The position numbers and the translations under genes are program-made. A model generated the notes under the pieces. The model made no database searches, was not told where the DNA came from, and saw only the letters and a list, made by a program, of their open reading frames with translations. From contig DJXD01000005.1 in assembly GCA_002449585.1 (NCBI GenBank), positions 11,834 through 48,717 of the forward strand: a DNA stretch of 36,884 nt, written 5' to 3'. Numbering within the stretch: position 1 is the stretch's first letter; every line of letters begins with the position of its first letter. The stretch comes from Ruminococcus sp. UBA7013 (GTDB lineage Bacteria; Bacillota; Clostridia; Oscillospirales; Ruminococcaceae). Positions 6,520-16,039 of the stretch are shown here, piece after piece.

Positions 6520-8742
6520 TCAATACAGAATTAATGTTCCCGTTATTGCGGAAGGTGCTGTATTGAGAAAGTGATAAAAATTATCAGCAGCAATATCCAG
6601 CATAACAAGAGATTTTGTCAGAGCAATATTTCCATAATAGCCGATATTTTTACAGATATTTTTATCCATCAGGCAGACAAAACCATCCATACTTTCATAA
6701 AATGTCAGATTGGCATAGAACAAGGATTCCTGTATCCTCTCAGTACTCAAATCAGATTTCAGCATAGATTTTAGCTTTTCCGGAATCTGTTCCGGATGTT
6801 CTGACCATTCATCGGAAAGCTGCTGACAGTAATTCTGCAAGTTACGCATTCTGTTTGACAGAATATCCTGCTGCGGAATAAACTGATATTCTGCAAAGGG
6901 GGACAAATCCGGAATACCTGCACTGACTTTGATTTCATCTGTATCATACTGCATTCCAGCTGCTTTCAATTCCGGATTTTCATTTTCAGTCACAGAGATT
7001 ATGAAATTTCCATTATCCTGCCATACTTCCGGAACTGACCGGTCATTCACAGACAAGTAAAATGATTTGAGCTGTGCACTTAAAAGTTTGGCTGGATTGA
7101 TTTCATGCTGAATTTCAATCAGGACTGTTTTCAGAGTTTCCTGCTCTATTATTTTTTCAAATAATTCTTTTCCGGTATCTACAAGATTATCTGTCAGCTG
7201 TTCTTCTGCCTTTTCACTCAGTTCTATTTTATCTAATTCAATTTTATCCAGTTTAATTTTATCAGGAATTTTTTGCCATGCAGCTGTATGATGCGATTTG
7301 ACTGTTTTTGAAACGACATCAGAAATGCCCACAGAAAGCATACTTCCGACTGCACCTCCTGCTACACCTGAAATTGTTGCATTCCATACATTTTCCGGTG
7401 ATTCTTCATCAATGACAGCATATGCAGCTTCCGTAAATGCAGAGGAGATAGTTCCTGTTATGATTTTAATCATATTACCATCCGGAGCAAAAGAGGTCAA
7501 TGCACCCACACAAGCTGAAACAGCAACTTTTTTCCAATTAATATCTTCTAAATTCTGATTTTCAAAAACGACCTGCATAAAAATTTCAATCGCTGCACTG
7601 CTGGCAGCACCTGTAAAAGGTGCAGCAGCAGGGCAGGCAACTTGTAATCCTATGCTTAATGCCGTAACAATAAAACAGGCAGAACCTACCAGCCATTTTG
7701 TTTTGGCATCCGGTTTATCCGGGATTTCTTCTCCCATTTCGACATAAATCATGCCGTCAGGTGTTATCTGAATGCATTCCATCGGGTCAAGCTCCTGTGC
7801 CAGCCGAATCAGTTCTGAAACTTCTGCATCAAGAAAAGTTTCTTCCTGCAGGGAAAGCAGATAAGAAATAACAGCTTCCTGTGCAAGATGCACGGCTGTA
7901 TTGATTTCCGCCGTTGAAAAATGAAAATCCTGTTCTTCCAGAATGCGGTTGACTTCGGCTTCCAGAGCGGCATAATCAATTTCTGTACTGAGCGATTCGC
8001 CTGTAATATTGACATAATTTCCGACATCTGCATCATACAGATATCTGTTATTATCGTAGGAATACAAAGAACCTAATGATTTATCACAGATGCCTTTTTC
8101 ATATTTCTGTGCCGTATAAGTAATTTCTCCGGAGGTATCTGTACCATATTGAAGATATTCTCCCCAGATGACACAGTGTTCCAGATGAGGTTCTGTCTGA
8201 TAGGCATAAAGGAAGTGTGTATCTTCTGCTGCATAGTCAAGATTCCGGATTTCAAGACCGTTTTCGACTTCTTTGGAAGAAATTTCAGGTTCGCCTATCA
8301 GTGCGAGAAATCCAGCCGGAAAATAGCCGGTATTATCAGAGTCAACATATTCTGCATAGTCTGTATAGCCGATTCCGAATATATCTGTTCCGTCAGAAAG
8401 CGTAACCATTGCATTGAAAGTACTGTAATTTTGCTGATACTGGTTCATTATCAAAGCATAGACGAAAGTGTCCAGATTGCCAATATAATCTTCCCAGTTT
8501 TCAGAAATAAAAATTTCAGAATTTTTCAGGGTCTGTATCACGGCGGATTCTGTTTCAGAAGGAATGATTTCAGTTTGTGCGGATACAGTTTGATTTTGTT
8601 CTGTAGAAATTTCAGTAACAGCATAATTTTCCGGTTCGGAAGAATCTGTTGTTCTTTCAGAACATCCAGCAAAGAACTGTGTCAGCATAGTGAATATCAG
8701 AACCAATGACACACAACGGCTGAAGATAGGATATTCCTGCAT
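6520..8742 (-). CDS. Exported lipoprotein with polymorphic-toxin-like hydrophobic core
   Basis: The product (740 aa) has a lipoprotein signal peptide (1-26) with lipobox FAGC and lipidated Cys27, then a Ser/Thr/Glu-rich linker. Residues 75-340 form an unrecognised globular part. Residues 350-475 are hydrophobic and Gly/Ala-rich (PFTGAASSAA, INWKKVAVSACVGALTS, ISGVAGGAVGSMLSVGISD). This pattern is common before the toxin tip of polymorphic toxins and may form a membrane pore or passage. A short KIxLDKIELDKIEL repeat follows (495-508). The last 230 residues match nothing I know. It starts 2 bases after the stop of the preceding secreted-protein gene and ends the operon. It could be a surface receptor, an effector or a channel. 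Confidence 0.7.
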   Translation of the reverse strand: MQEYPIFSRCVSLVLIFTMLTQFFAGCSERTTDSSEPENYAVTEISTEQNQTVSAQTEIIPSETESAVIQTLKNSEIFISENWEDYIGNLDTFVYALIMNQYQQNYSTFNAMVTLSDGTDIFGIGYTDYAEYVDSDNTGYFPAGFLALIGEPEISSKEVENGLEIRNLDYAAEDTHFLYAYQTEPHLEHCVIWGEYLQYGTDTSGEITYTAQKYEKGICDKSLGSLYSYDNNRYLYDADVGNYVNITGESLSTEIDYAALEAEVNRILEEQDFHFSTAEINTAVHLAQEAVISYLLSLQEETFLDAEVSELIRLAQELDPMECIQITPDGMIYVEMGEEIPDKPDAKTKWLVGSACFIVTALSIGLQVACPAAAPFTGAASSAAIEIFMQVVFENQNLEDINWKKVAVSACVGALTSFAPDGNMIKIITGTISSAFTEAAYAVIDEESPENVWNATISGVAGGAVGSMLSVGISDVVSKTVKSHHTAAWQKIPDKIKLDKIELDKIELSEKAEEQLTDNLVDTGKELFEKIIEQETLKTVLIEIQHEINPAKLLSAQLKSFYLSVNDRSVPEVWQDNGNFIISVTENENPELKAAGMQYDTDEIKVSAGIPDLSPFAEYQFIPQQDILSNRMRNLQNYCQQLSDEWSEHPEQIPEKLKSMLKSDLSTERIQESLFYANLTFYESMDGFVCLMDKNICKNIGYYGNIALTKSLVMLDIAADNFYHFLNTAPSAITGTLILY

Positions 8743-8744
8743 GA

Positions 8745-11700
8745 TTATCTTCCTTTCTTTCCGGCAGAGGCTTTCACAGAAACTGTAAAAGAATACGAAT
8801 AGCCAAGTCTGTTTGTGACAGTAATCTGATAATCACCTGCATCTGTCCAGCTGGTTTGGGGAATTTTATCCGCTGTGAACTGCATTTTTTCTTTTGTGGT
8901 TTTATGATAGACAGTAATCAGATTATAAGGTTCAAGTTCATCTGTTACTTGTGTAATATGGAAACTTTCTGCCTGAATCTGATTGCTTCTGTTTCCCTGT
9001 GTCAGAACCTGGGCATTCTTTTTCCCATTCAGCGTGTAAATTTTCCCGTTCAGCGTGTAAGTAACTGTGATTTCAGCAGTATTGTCATTTTCGGCGGTAT
9101 AGACTGCCTGATAGCTTACAGAATCGCCATAGATTGTTTTTTCAGTGATTGTGACAATTCCGCTTTTGCAGCCCTGAGCTTCCAGCTGTTCAGCAGCTCC
9201 CTTGTTGTAAGCGATTCTATGTCTTTGACCATTGGATTCCGTAATCACAACAGAAGCAGAATCACAGCCGTATTTATCTTTTATGAATTCAAAATCATAA
9301 TATCCGGTTTTCTGCTTTCCGGAAGTTCCCGGCAAAAGATAAGAATATTTCTTTTTGCCGATATTCGGAAGAGCATCTGTCTGACATAATTTTTCTTTTT
9401 GTCCCGGTGCGAAAACAGTCACACTGTCAGTCAGCTTCAGTTCACGGAGACTGTCAATTCCGGAGAAGTTTTCATTCTGCAAAGTCCGGTAAGTAAATTC
9501 ATCTGACAAGTCAAAATATAATTCCTGAATTGCCTGTTCTGCAAAGAAATTGACAGCATCTGTATAATCATCTTCATCATACACTTTTTTCTGGATATGT
9601 CCGGAGCTGCCTGTATAACGGAATGTGCCGTCTTTCTGTTTTTCCACCATGCCTTTTTCATACTGGTAAGAAAATTTCCGTGCATCTTCCCATGAAGCAA
9701 AGGCAAGTGTAATGTTTCCCTTGGAAGCACTCGGATAAGTCAGCCCATAATACATCGGATAGGCATCGGAAATATTGGACTGTACGTATTCTTTCAGATT
9801 TTTCTGATTGACAGCGGGTCCCGGTGCAGTGCCTTGGGCAATAATTTCAAATTCAAAAGTAAATGTCCGGTAATCTCCGGGAAAATCTTCTGATTTTTCA
9901 GCTGGATGATTTGTCAGGACAGCAGTATATTTTCCGGGGTCATGCAATATACCGGAGCTGCCGGACGAAATTTCTATTGTTTTTCTTGTTGTCTGATTTG
10001 TGATAGTGCCATGAACCGGAAGAAAATTATCATCCGCAGCATTTAGATGATATTTTGCTTTTCCGCCTTCATAAACAGGGTATTCCCCTTCTGAGTAGAT
10101 TCTTTTTCCTGTCAGGAATCCATCTCCGAAATAAGTCTGTAATGATTCTTCTGCGGACTGTCTGTCCACATAAAATATCATATCTTTAGTATCCGCTACA
10201 GCACTTTCCAGATGAATATCATATTTTCCGGTTTCTGTGAATTCCCGGTTTTCCGGAATTTCAACAGGTATGCCGTTTCTGAAAGCAGTCACTTTTACAG
10301 CAGGATTCAGTTCTGTATCAACAGAAAATCCGCTGACTGTACACGAACCATTTTGCAGTGTTTCGATTTTTTTCGCAACGGTCATACCAATTTCGCTGTC
10401 TTCTCCAAGTGTTTGCTGAATCATCTCATCATTCACGAAGAGATTATGAAATGTCACTGCATCAAAATCATTGCTGCACAGATAAACATGATATTTTTCC
10501 AGAAATCTGTAATTTGATTTTGTACTTTCCTGATATAGCTGATAAGCATAGATAATGTTCAGATAAATCCCTTTCTGAATTTCTTTTCCATCCGGGATAT
10601 ACAGAAGAATGTCGCCCTGATTTCCATAATAATGAAAATAATCTGTTGTATACAACCCTCCTGCATATTTTCCCATATTCAGATTTGTCCAGTTCACACC
10701 ATCGAATGACTTCTGAATGATTACTGCACCTGTTCCGGTAACGCCAGTCCATACATCTTCGATTTTCTGTGATTCTTTTTTGCCCCATGTATCCTCAGCT
10801 ACAGACCAGTTTGGATTATAGGGTGACTGCAAATTAAGATATAATTCTGCTCCTTCTCCGTTTAAACCATAAGCATAGAATTTTCCGTCACGCTTCTGTA
10901 CAATGTTTTTGTCAGACTGCTGACCGATTTTCAGTACAGTCAGCGGCTTTGCGCCAAAAGATGGAGAAACAACAATTCTGGCATCTTCATATTTTCCTTT
11001 TGCATCTGATTCATATATATTTGGAATCAGTTCTTTCACAGCAAGTCCTCTGGTCACCTGAATTTTCTGCTGATAAGTATGATTCAGATTATCTGTTACT
11101 GTCAGCAGATAATTTCCCGGCTCATAGACAGATGTTTTATCCGGAATTTCTTTTTCTGCTCCGCTGTTTTTTTTCAGCTTCACGGTACAATTCGTTCCGC
11201 ATTTGTCAATTTTAAAGCCATTTTCAGAAGATTCGGAAATCACTTCTCCCGTAACCGCATCTCTGAGGACTATGGGATTTGTCCCATATCCAATATAGAA
11301 TTTATATACTTCAACAAATTCTTTATATTCATAAACATCTGATTTGACAAACAGTTTTTTTGTTTCACTGATTTTTCTCTTCATTTGATATGCAACAGAA
11401 ATCTGATAATAAGTACCCTGCCGGAATTCCTCAGTCATGGCAGTATAACATGTAATCAAACCAGATTTCTGCTTTTTGAATATATCCGTCATAACAGAGA
11501 CTGTGTTCCAGTCCTGTGCATTTTCTGATTTCTGAACAATGACTGCACCGCTCTTTATCTTTTTAGCAATATCCAGCCCATTAATCGTTTTTTCCTCGGA
11601 ATCACACAGATTCCATGCCTCTTTATTATCAGTCTGATAATCACCGCCATAGGAATAGCAAAAAGAAAGTTCTCCGCTGGCATCATAAGCAGGAATCTGA

Positions 11701-11948
11701 TTATATTCCAATGTATGGTTAATATCTCCCTGTAAGTGAAGAATACCCAGGCTTTGTTCTCCGTAGCATAATTCTGTTTTTTCATTTGCATCAGAAACCA
11801 AGTAATGACCTTCATCTGTCAGTTCATAACTTATTCCGGAGATAATTTTTCCATTCGATGCTGATACGCTGAAAATGCCTGTACTTATGCTAAACATCAT
11901 CAGCAGCACTATTATCAGTGAAACAATATATTTCTTTCTATAAAACAT
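8745..11948 (-). CDS. Large secreted repeat protein with Ig-like modules
   Basis: The protein (1067 aa) has a signal peptide (about 1-31, ending FSVSAS) and no membrane anchor, so it is probably secreted. Two copies of a module with GAVIVQKS...W.T...YY.I..AYQ are visible (about 130-220 and 408-505), each followed by a helix rich in Tyr, Glu and Lys. After each, and at the C terminus, short Ig-like strands recur (EPGNYLLTVTDNLNHTY; TDAGDYQITVTNRLGYSYSF). The rest is beta-rich. No catalytic motif is seen. Start ATG 11948 has GAGGGA upstream. It sits between the dockerin protein and the lipoprotein, with a terminator upstream (11979-12026) that may lower its expression relative to the earlier genes. 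Confidence 0.75.
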   Translation of the reverse strand: MFYRKKYIVSLIIVLLMMFSISTGIFSVSASNGKIISGISYELTDEGHYLVSDANEKTELCYGEQSLGILHLQGDINHTLEYNQIPAYDASGELSFCYSYGGDYQTDNKEAWNLCDSEEKTINGLDIAKKIKSGAVIVQKSENAQDWNTVSVMTDIFKKQKSGLITCYTAMTEEFRQGTYYQISVAYQMKRKISETKKLFVKSDVYEYKEFVEVYKFYIGYGTNPIVLRDAVTGEVISESSENGFKIDKCGTNCTVKLKKNSGAEKEIPDKTSVYEPGNYLLTVTDNLNHTYQQKIQVTRGLAVKELIPNIYESDAKGKYEDARIVVSPSFGAKPLTVLKIGQQSDKNIVQKRDGKFYAYGLNGEGAELYLNLQSPYNPNWSVAEDTWGKKESQKIEDVWTGVTGTGAVIIQKSFDGVNWTNLNMGKYAGGLYTTDYFHYYGNQGDILLYIPDGKEIQKGIYLNIIYAYQLYQESTKSNYRFLEKYHVYLCSNDFDAVTFHNLFVNDEMIQQTLGEDSEIGMTVAKKIETLQNGSCTVSGFSVDTELNPAVKVTAFRNGIPVEIPENREFTETGKYDIHLESAVADTKDMIFYVDRQSAEESLQTYFGDGFLTGKRIYSEGEYPVYEGGKAKYHLNAADDNFLPVHGTITNQTTRKTIEISSGSSGILHDPGKYTAVLTNHPAEKSEDFPGDYRTFTFEFEIIAQGTAPGPAVNQKNLKEYVQSNISDAYPMYYGLTYPSASKGNITLAFASWEDARKFSYQYEKGMVEKQKDGTFRYTGSSGHIQKKVYDEDDYTDAVNFFAEQAIQELYFDLSDEFTYRTLQNENFSGIDSLRELKLTDSVTVFAPGQKEKLCQTDALPNIGKKKYSYLLPGTSGKQKTGYYDFEFIKDKYGCDSASVVITESNGQRHRIAYNKGAAEQLEAQGCKSGIVTITEKTIYGDSVSYQAVYTAENDNTAEITVTYTLNGKIYTLNGKKNAQVLTQGNRSNQIQAESFHITQVTDELEPYNLITVYHKTTKEKMQFTADKIPQTSWTDAGDYQITVTNRLGYSYSFTVSVKASAGKKGR

Positions 11949-11978
11949 GATTATTTTCCCTCATCTGTTTTCAGCATA

Positions 11979-12026
11979 AAAAACGAAAAGTCACCGGGGC
12001 AGAACGCCCCGGCTAAAATTCGTTTT
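11979..12026 (-). terminator. Terminator between the dockerin protein and secreted repeat protein
   Basis: A perfect stem CCGGGGC (11994-12000) and GCCCCGG (12006-12012), extended by A/T-rich arms (AAAACGAA and TTCGTTTT), is followed on the minus strand by a T-rich run. It lies directly after the stop codon of the gene at 12035. Read-through would be needed for the last two genes, or they have their own weak promoter. Confidence 0.8.
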
Positions 12027-12034
12027 ATCTGTTA

Positions 12035-15000
12035 TCACTGCAAGCTATTCATATATTCTGAAAGTGTTCCTGAAAATGCCCCTGCTCCTGCCGCAGCTGC
12101 ATATTGCAGAATATACGCCGCATCGGAAGCATTAATCTTTCCGTCCTGATTGACATCCGCAGCTGTTTTCTGTGTTTCTGTCAGACCGCTGTCCTGACCG
12201 GAACCCTGCTTTGCAGCTGCAATTAGAATCAATGAAGCATCCTCGGCATTCACAGCTCCATTATTATTCAAGTCACCAAATTCCAGTGCTGTTTCTGTAT
12301 CACTCGGGATTACTGTTACTTTTATCTGCATTACATCATAATCTTGGTTAACCACTGAAATTATTGTATTTCCTTCACTCAATGCAGTTATCATTCCATT
12401 TGAAGAAACAGCTGCAATTTCTGTATTGCTGGAAAAATAGGTCAAATTATCCTGATTTGCTTCAATCTGATACTGTTGACCTGCTTTCAGAGTGATTTCA
12501 TTTTCTTTGACAGCTACCAGTGGTTTTGTTTCAGTAACAGTCGTTGCAGCTGTTGATTCTTTAACAGACACTGTTGACGACTCATTTGTTACAGCAAATT
12601 CTGTTTCAGAGTTATTGAGGGTATCTGAAATATTAATATCTGTTACTGTCGTACTTGTTGTCACAGCCGAGGAGATGACAGCAGAAGAAGATAATACTGT
12701 TCCATCATCAAAAATGTCAATATAACCGTTTACTTCATCAATATCTATAACACCATGCGTATTTGCAGCATAAACATCACCATCAAATGAAATCCGATAT
12801 CGCCCTGCTTTAATATTTGAGGGAATATTGAAAAACAGAGTCATCATGCTTGCACCGTTTTGGGTTAATGCATTTTGATTTTCCAAATTTTTTCCAGCAA
12901 ATCTCAAAGTATTTGTATCAACAAAAAATTTCATTATTGCATAGGCACTTCCAAAGCTATAATCACTAAAATCAACATCTGAGCTGACATTCAATTTAAA
13001 ATCGAATGCATTCAATGTCAATCCTTCTGGAAGTCCTTCTACCCAAACAGGAACTTTCACGTAGCAATCGCCAGGATGTGCAGATACACATCCAATTTCC
13101 CAACGAGCTAATGCTATTGCTTCAACATTTTGCGGATTATTAATATAAAAATAGACTCGGTTATATTTTTCAGCATAATCTTGTGCAGTGGAATCTGGCA
13201 TACCATAAATTGCTGCTGTATCTGAAATGGTATATTCTGAATCATAAATTGTGCAATCAGGATTTTTGATGGTGATAAATTTCAGTTCTGAGCAATTGTA
13301 GAATGCAGCATTTCCAATACTTGTCACATCCTCTTCAATAATTACTTGCGTTACATCCTGATTGCAACACCATGGAGAAAGGTTATCATCATAGCTGTTA
13401 GAATTCCAGTCATACATAGCTCCCGTACCAGAAATGGTAAGTGTTCCTTTACTATCAAGATTCCATGTCAAATTTTCACCGCATGTTCCTTCTTCCGGCA
13501 TGATTACATGCGTGGTTTCAGCTGCGGCAGTGGTTGTAGTCATGATAGTTGTAGTAGTTGTGGTTGTCTGTCTGGTTGTAGTAGTTGTGGTCGTTTGTTT
13601 AGTGGAAGTGGTAGTTTCAGGCTTGTCCAAAGGAACAAATTCATTTCCATTGTCATCAGCAAATGCCTGTGCAGTGGAGTTAGAATAACCGTAAATCGTC
13701 ACATATTTACTAATAGCTGCTGTTTCGAATTTGCATTGTGGATTATGAATATAGACAGCATGATACTTAGAAGTATCCTGAAAAGCAAATGCACATGTGC
13801 CAATGCTTGTTACACTCCTTGGAATTGTAATAGACACTAAAGAAGAACAGTCTGAAAAAGCATATGCACCGATGCTTGTTATATTTTCAGGAATATCAAT
13901 AGATTTCAGTTTGGAACATCCCGACAAAATGCGTCCTTCAATGGTGGTTAGACTGCTTGGAAGTATAAAAGATGTCAAACTGGTACAGCCTGAAAATGCA
14001 CCGCCTTTAATGCTTGTTACACTATCTGGAATTGTGACGGATGTTAGACTAGTACACCCCGAAAAAGCATCACTCCCAATAATTTTCACACTATTTGAAA
14101 TTGTAACTGATTTCAGATTAGAACATCCTAAAAATGCTCTGCCCTCGATACTTGTCACACCATGTTCAATCACTACTTTTGTGACATTTTTTAATTTTAA
14201 CTGATAACTTATATTTGAAAAGTTTATCATATCACCTGTTCCGGAGATTGTCAGTGTATCACCTGTTTCATTCAAATGATATTTCAGATTTCCTCTGGTG
14301 ATATCGGTTGCTTTTGACTCAGATGTCACAGTTGTAGTTTCCGCTGTAGCTGTTGTTGTCTTTGTAGTTGTTGTGGAAACACTTGTATCTGTATAAACAG
14401 GCGTTGTCTGCTGTGGATTGTCCAGAGCAATAAAGGTCAGATTTTTCTGATTTGCAAAAGTTTCTGCTGTTGAACCGGAATAGCCATAAATAGTCGTTAA
14501 TTTATTGCACATATCAAATGCAGTTGAGTCAATTATACAATGAGAATATTTAATTGTAACTTCTGTAAGATTTATACACCCATAAAAAGCTTTTTTGCCA
14601 ATTTTATAGGTAGTGTATGGAATTGTTACTTTTTCTAATGTTGCCGACTTCATAAAAGAACTATCCCCAATTTCCCATAAATTAGCTTGAAAAATTAATT
14701 CTTTAGGCTGAACAGCGGACATTGCTCCAAAAATTCCATACCCCAAGGCTTCTCCCGAAAAGGTAGCCATATTTGTTACTAATTCTGTATACCTTACTGG
14801 AATTGACGTAATACTAGTATCTTTACTTATTTTTTTAAGATTCTCATTCTCCATATCAGAAAACCCACTTCTAGAAAATGATGCAGGAATTTTTATTGTT
14901 GTGTCTCCCAAAAGCGTTGTTTTTGTTGTACTTCCAATTAGCTTTGCATAATATCCTTCTGAATATTTTATAACCTCATATCTCAACCCATTAAATATAA

Positions 15001-15145
15001 AATTTCCAAGTGAAGTCTCTGCAGCCGCCTCTGCAGTGATTTCTGGTGTAAAGGCAGTTTGTTCGCTACTGGACATGAACGGAACTTCAAAGAATACCAG
15101 AAGAACAGACAGCATCATACAAAGCCATTTTCTGATTTTTTTCAT
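12035..15145 (-). CDS. LRR (BspA-like) surface protein with cohesin-like, Big_2 and dockerin domains
   Basis: The protein (1036 aa) has a signal peptide (about 1-40) and then BspA-type leucine-rich repeats (about 150-245, 290-505 and 555-665; units such as SITIPRSVTSIGTCAF). Thr-rich linkers sit at 255-275 and 511-540. A cohesin-like beta-sandwich spans about 676-813 (HPGDCYVKVPVWVEGLPEGL). A Ser/Thr linker, a Big_2 Ig domain (874-947) and a type-I dockerin (957-1022, GDLNNNGAVNAEDASLIL and DVNQDGKINASDAAYIL) follow. Dockerins bind cohesins with calcium, so the protein can join a cellulosome-like surface complex. LRR_5 repeats often bind host or partner proteins. Start 15145 has AGGAGGG. Finding such a protein inside a conflict operon is unusual. 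The cohesin call is less sure than the dockerin. Confidence 0.88.
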   Translation of the reverse strand: MKKIRKWLCMMLSVLLVFFEVPFMSSSEQTAFTPEITAEAAAETSLGNFIFNGLRYEVIKYSEGYYAKLIGSTTKTTLLGDTTIKIPASFSRSGFSDMENENLKKISKDTSITSIPVRYTELVTNMATFSGEALGYGIFGAMSAVQPKELIFQANLWEIGDSSFMKSATLEKVTIPYTTYKIGKKAFYGCINLTEVTIKYSHCIIDSTAFDMCNKLTTIYGYSGSTAETFANQKNLTFIALDNPQQTTPVYTDTSVSTTTTKTTTATAETTTVTSESKATDITRGNLKYHLNETGDTLTISGTGDMINFSNISYQLKLKNVTKVVIEHGVTSIEGRAFLGCSNLKSVTISNSVKIIGSDAFSGCTSLTSVTIPDSVTSIKGGAFSGCTSLTSFILPSSLTTIEGRILSGCSKLKSIDIPENITSIGAYAFSDCSSLVSITIPRSVTSIGTCAFAFQDTSKYHAVYIHNPQCKFETAAISKYVTIYGYSNSTAQAFADDNGNEFVPLDKPETTTSTKQTTTTTTTRQTTTTTTTIMTTTTAAAETTHVIMPEEGTCGENLTWNLDSKGTLTISGTGAMYDWNSNSYDDNLSPWCCNQDVTQVIIEEDVTSIGNAAFYNCSELKFITIKNPDCTIYDSEYTISDTAAIYGMPDSTAQDYAEKYNRVYFYINNPQNVEAIALARWEIGCVSAHPGDCYVKVPVWVEGLPEGLTLNAFDFKLNVSSDVDFSDYSFGSAYAIMKFFVDTNTLRFAGKNLENQNALTQNGASMMTLFFNIPSNIKAGRYRISFDGDVYAANTHGVIDIDEVNGYIDIFDDGTVLSSSAVISSAVTTSTTVTDINISDTLNNSETEFAVTNESSTVSVKESTAATTVTETKPLVAVKENEITLKAGQQYQIEANQDNLTYFSSNTEIAAVSSNGMITALSEGNTIISVVNQDYDVMQIKVTVIPSDTETALEFGDLNNNGAVNAEDASLILIAAAKQGSGQDSGLTETQKTAADVNQDGKINASDAAYILQYAAAAGAGAFSGTLSEYMNSLQ
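13526..13615 (-). repeat. Thr-rich linker repeat (low-complexity)
   Basis: This DNA encodes residues 511-540 of the LRR/dockerin protein, an almost pure Thr tract built from ACA/ACT/ACC codons in imperfect 15-30 base repeats. Poly-Thr linkers are a habit of ruminococcal cellulosomal proteins. The repeats could change length by slippage. Confidence 0.7.
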
Positions 15146-15189
15146 AAAAATCCCTCCTGTTATAAACTAAATATATTCAGCTTCTGTTT

Positions 15190-16026
15190 TTATAATTCTA
15201 TATTTTTCTCTATGATATTTCCATCTTTATCAAGGCGGTCAAATGTAACATTTTTTTCATTATCCACATGAGCCAGCAGAATTCCGACATTATCAGGATT
15301 TTTCTGCATTTCTTTCCGGATTTCATCAGCGGTTTCTTTTCCGACAGCATCATCAAGGCGGTTCTCAATCCATTGCTGACTCATTTGTTTGCCGTCTGCC
15401 GTATCTCCTAACGTTCCACTTCCGTACTTTACTTCCACAATCAGATACGGCGGCTGACCATCCGGATTATAATGTACTCCATCAATTCCCTGATGTCCGG
15501 CATCCTTGATACTTGTCACACCTGTTTCATTCAGCTGAGTATAACCTTTTTCACGCAAATATTTATCTATAGTGCCCTCACCAAGATTGCCTTTTTCCTG
15601 TTTGGTAAGCTCATCAGGATTATCTATGGAATCGACCATTTCATCCTGCATATCAATTTCCTGGGGAGTAAGATTTTTAATTTCACCCTCATTGAAATAA
15701 TCAGTTTTATCCGAAATCAGAAATTCGTTTTTTTTTTCAGATTCTCCGCTGAAAGCCACACCTGTTAAATTACCTAACTCATTTGCAGCAGCTTTTTCTC
15801 TGGCTTCCTTTTCTGCTTTTTTTCTATCAAGAATTTCTTTTGCATTTGCTCCAGCCTCCAGAAGGCTGCCAGCAGTCTGCACTGCAATTTTTGCTTCTGG
15901 ATTAGGAGTAAAAGTTCCAGCTTTTTTAAGAATTTCAGAGCCTGTTCTTAGATTTTCAGTGACTGAATTTTTTCCCGCATCCTGAAATACTGCATTAGTC
16001 TCATTGATTTCATTTCTATTGTTCAT
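15190..16026 (-). CDS. PD-(D/E)xK nuclease, polymorphic-toxin REase type
   Basis: The protein (278 aa) has a charged helical N-terminal region (1-140) with no signal peptide and a C-terminal nuclease domain (about 144-278). The motifs are GNLGEGTIDKYL (E150 on the first helix), HQGIDGVHY (D182) and YLIVEVKYGSG (E198, K200), then KQMSQQWIENRL (213-224). The order D-x15-E-x-K fits the restriction-endonuclease fold of bacterial toxin C termini (Tox-REase group). It should cut DNA or RNA with a metal ion. Unlike free toxins it follows the HerA-like ATPase by 13 bases, which recalls HerA/nuclease defence pairs. No separate immunity gene is apparent beside it. GGAGAGC precedes the ATG. Confidence 0.75.
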   Translation of the reverse strand: MNNRNEINETNAVFQDAGKNSVTENLRTGSEILKKAGTFTPNPEAKIAVQTAGSLLEAGANAKEILDRKKAEKEAREKAAANELGNLTGVAFSGESEKKNEFLISDKTDYFNEGEIKNLTPQEIDMQDEMVDSIDNPDELTKQEKGNLGEGTIDKYLREKGYTQLNETGVTSIKDAGHQGIDGVHYNPDGQPPYLIVEVKYGSGTLGDTADGKQMSQQWIENRLDDAVGKETADEIRKEMQKNPDNVGILLAHVDNEKNVTFDRLDKDGNIIEKNIEL

Positions 16027-16039
16027 AAAAGCTCTCCTT

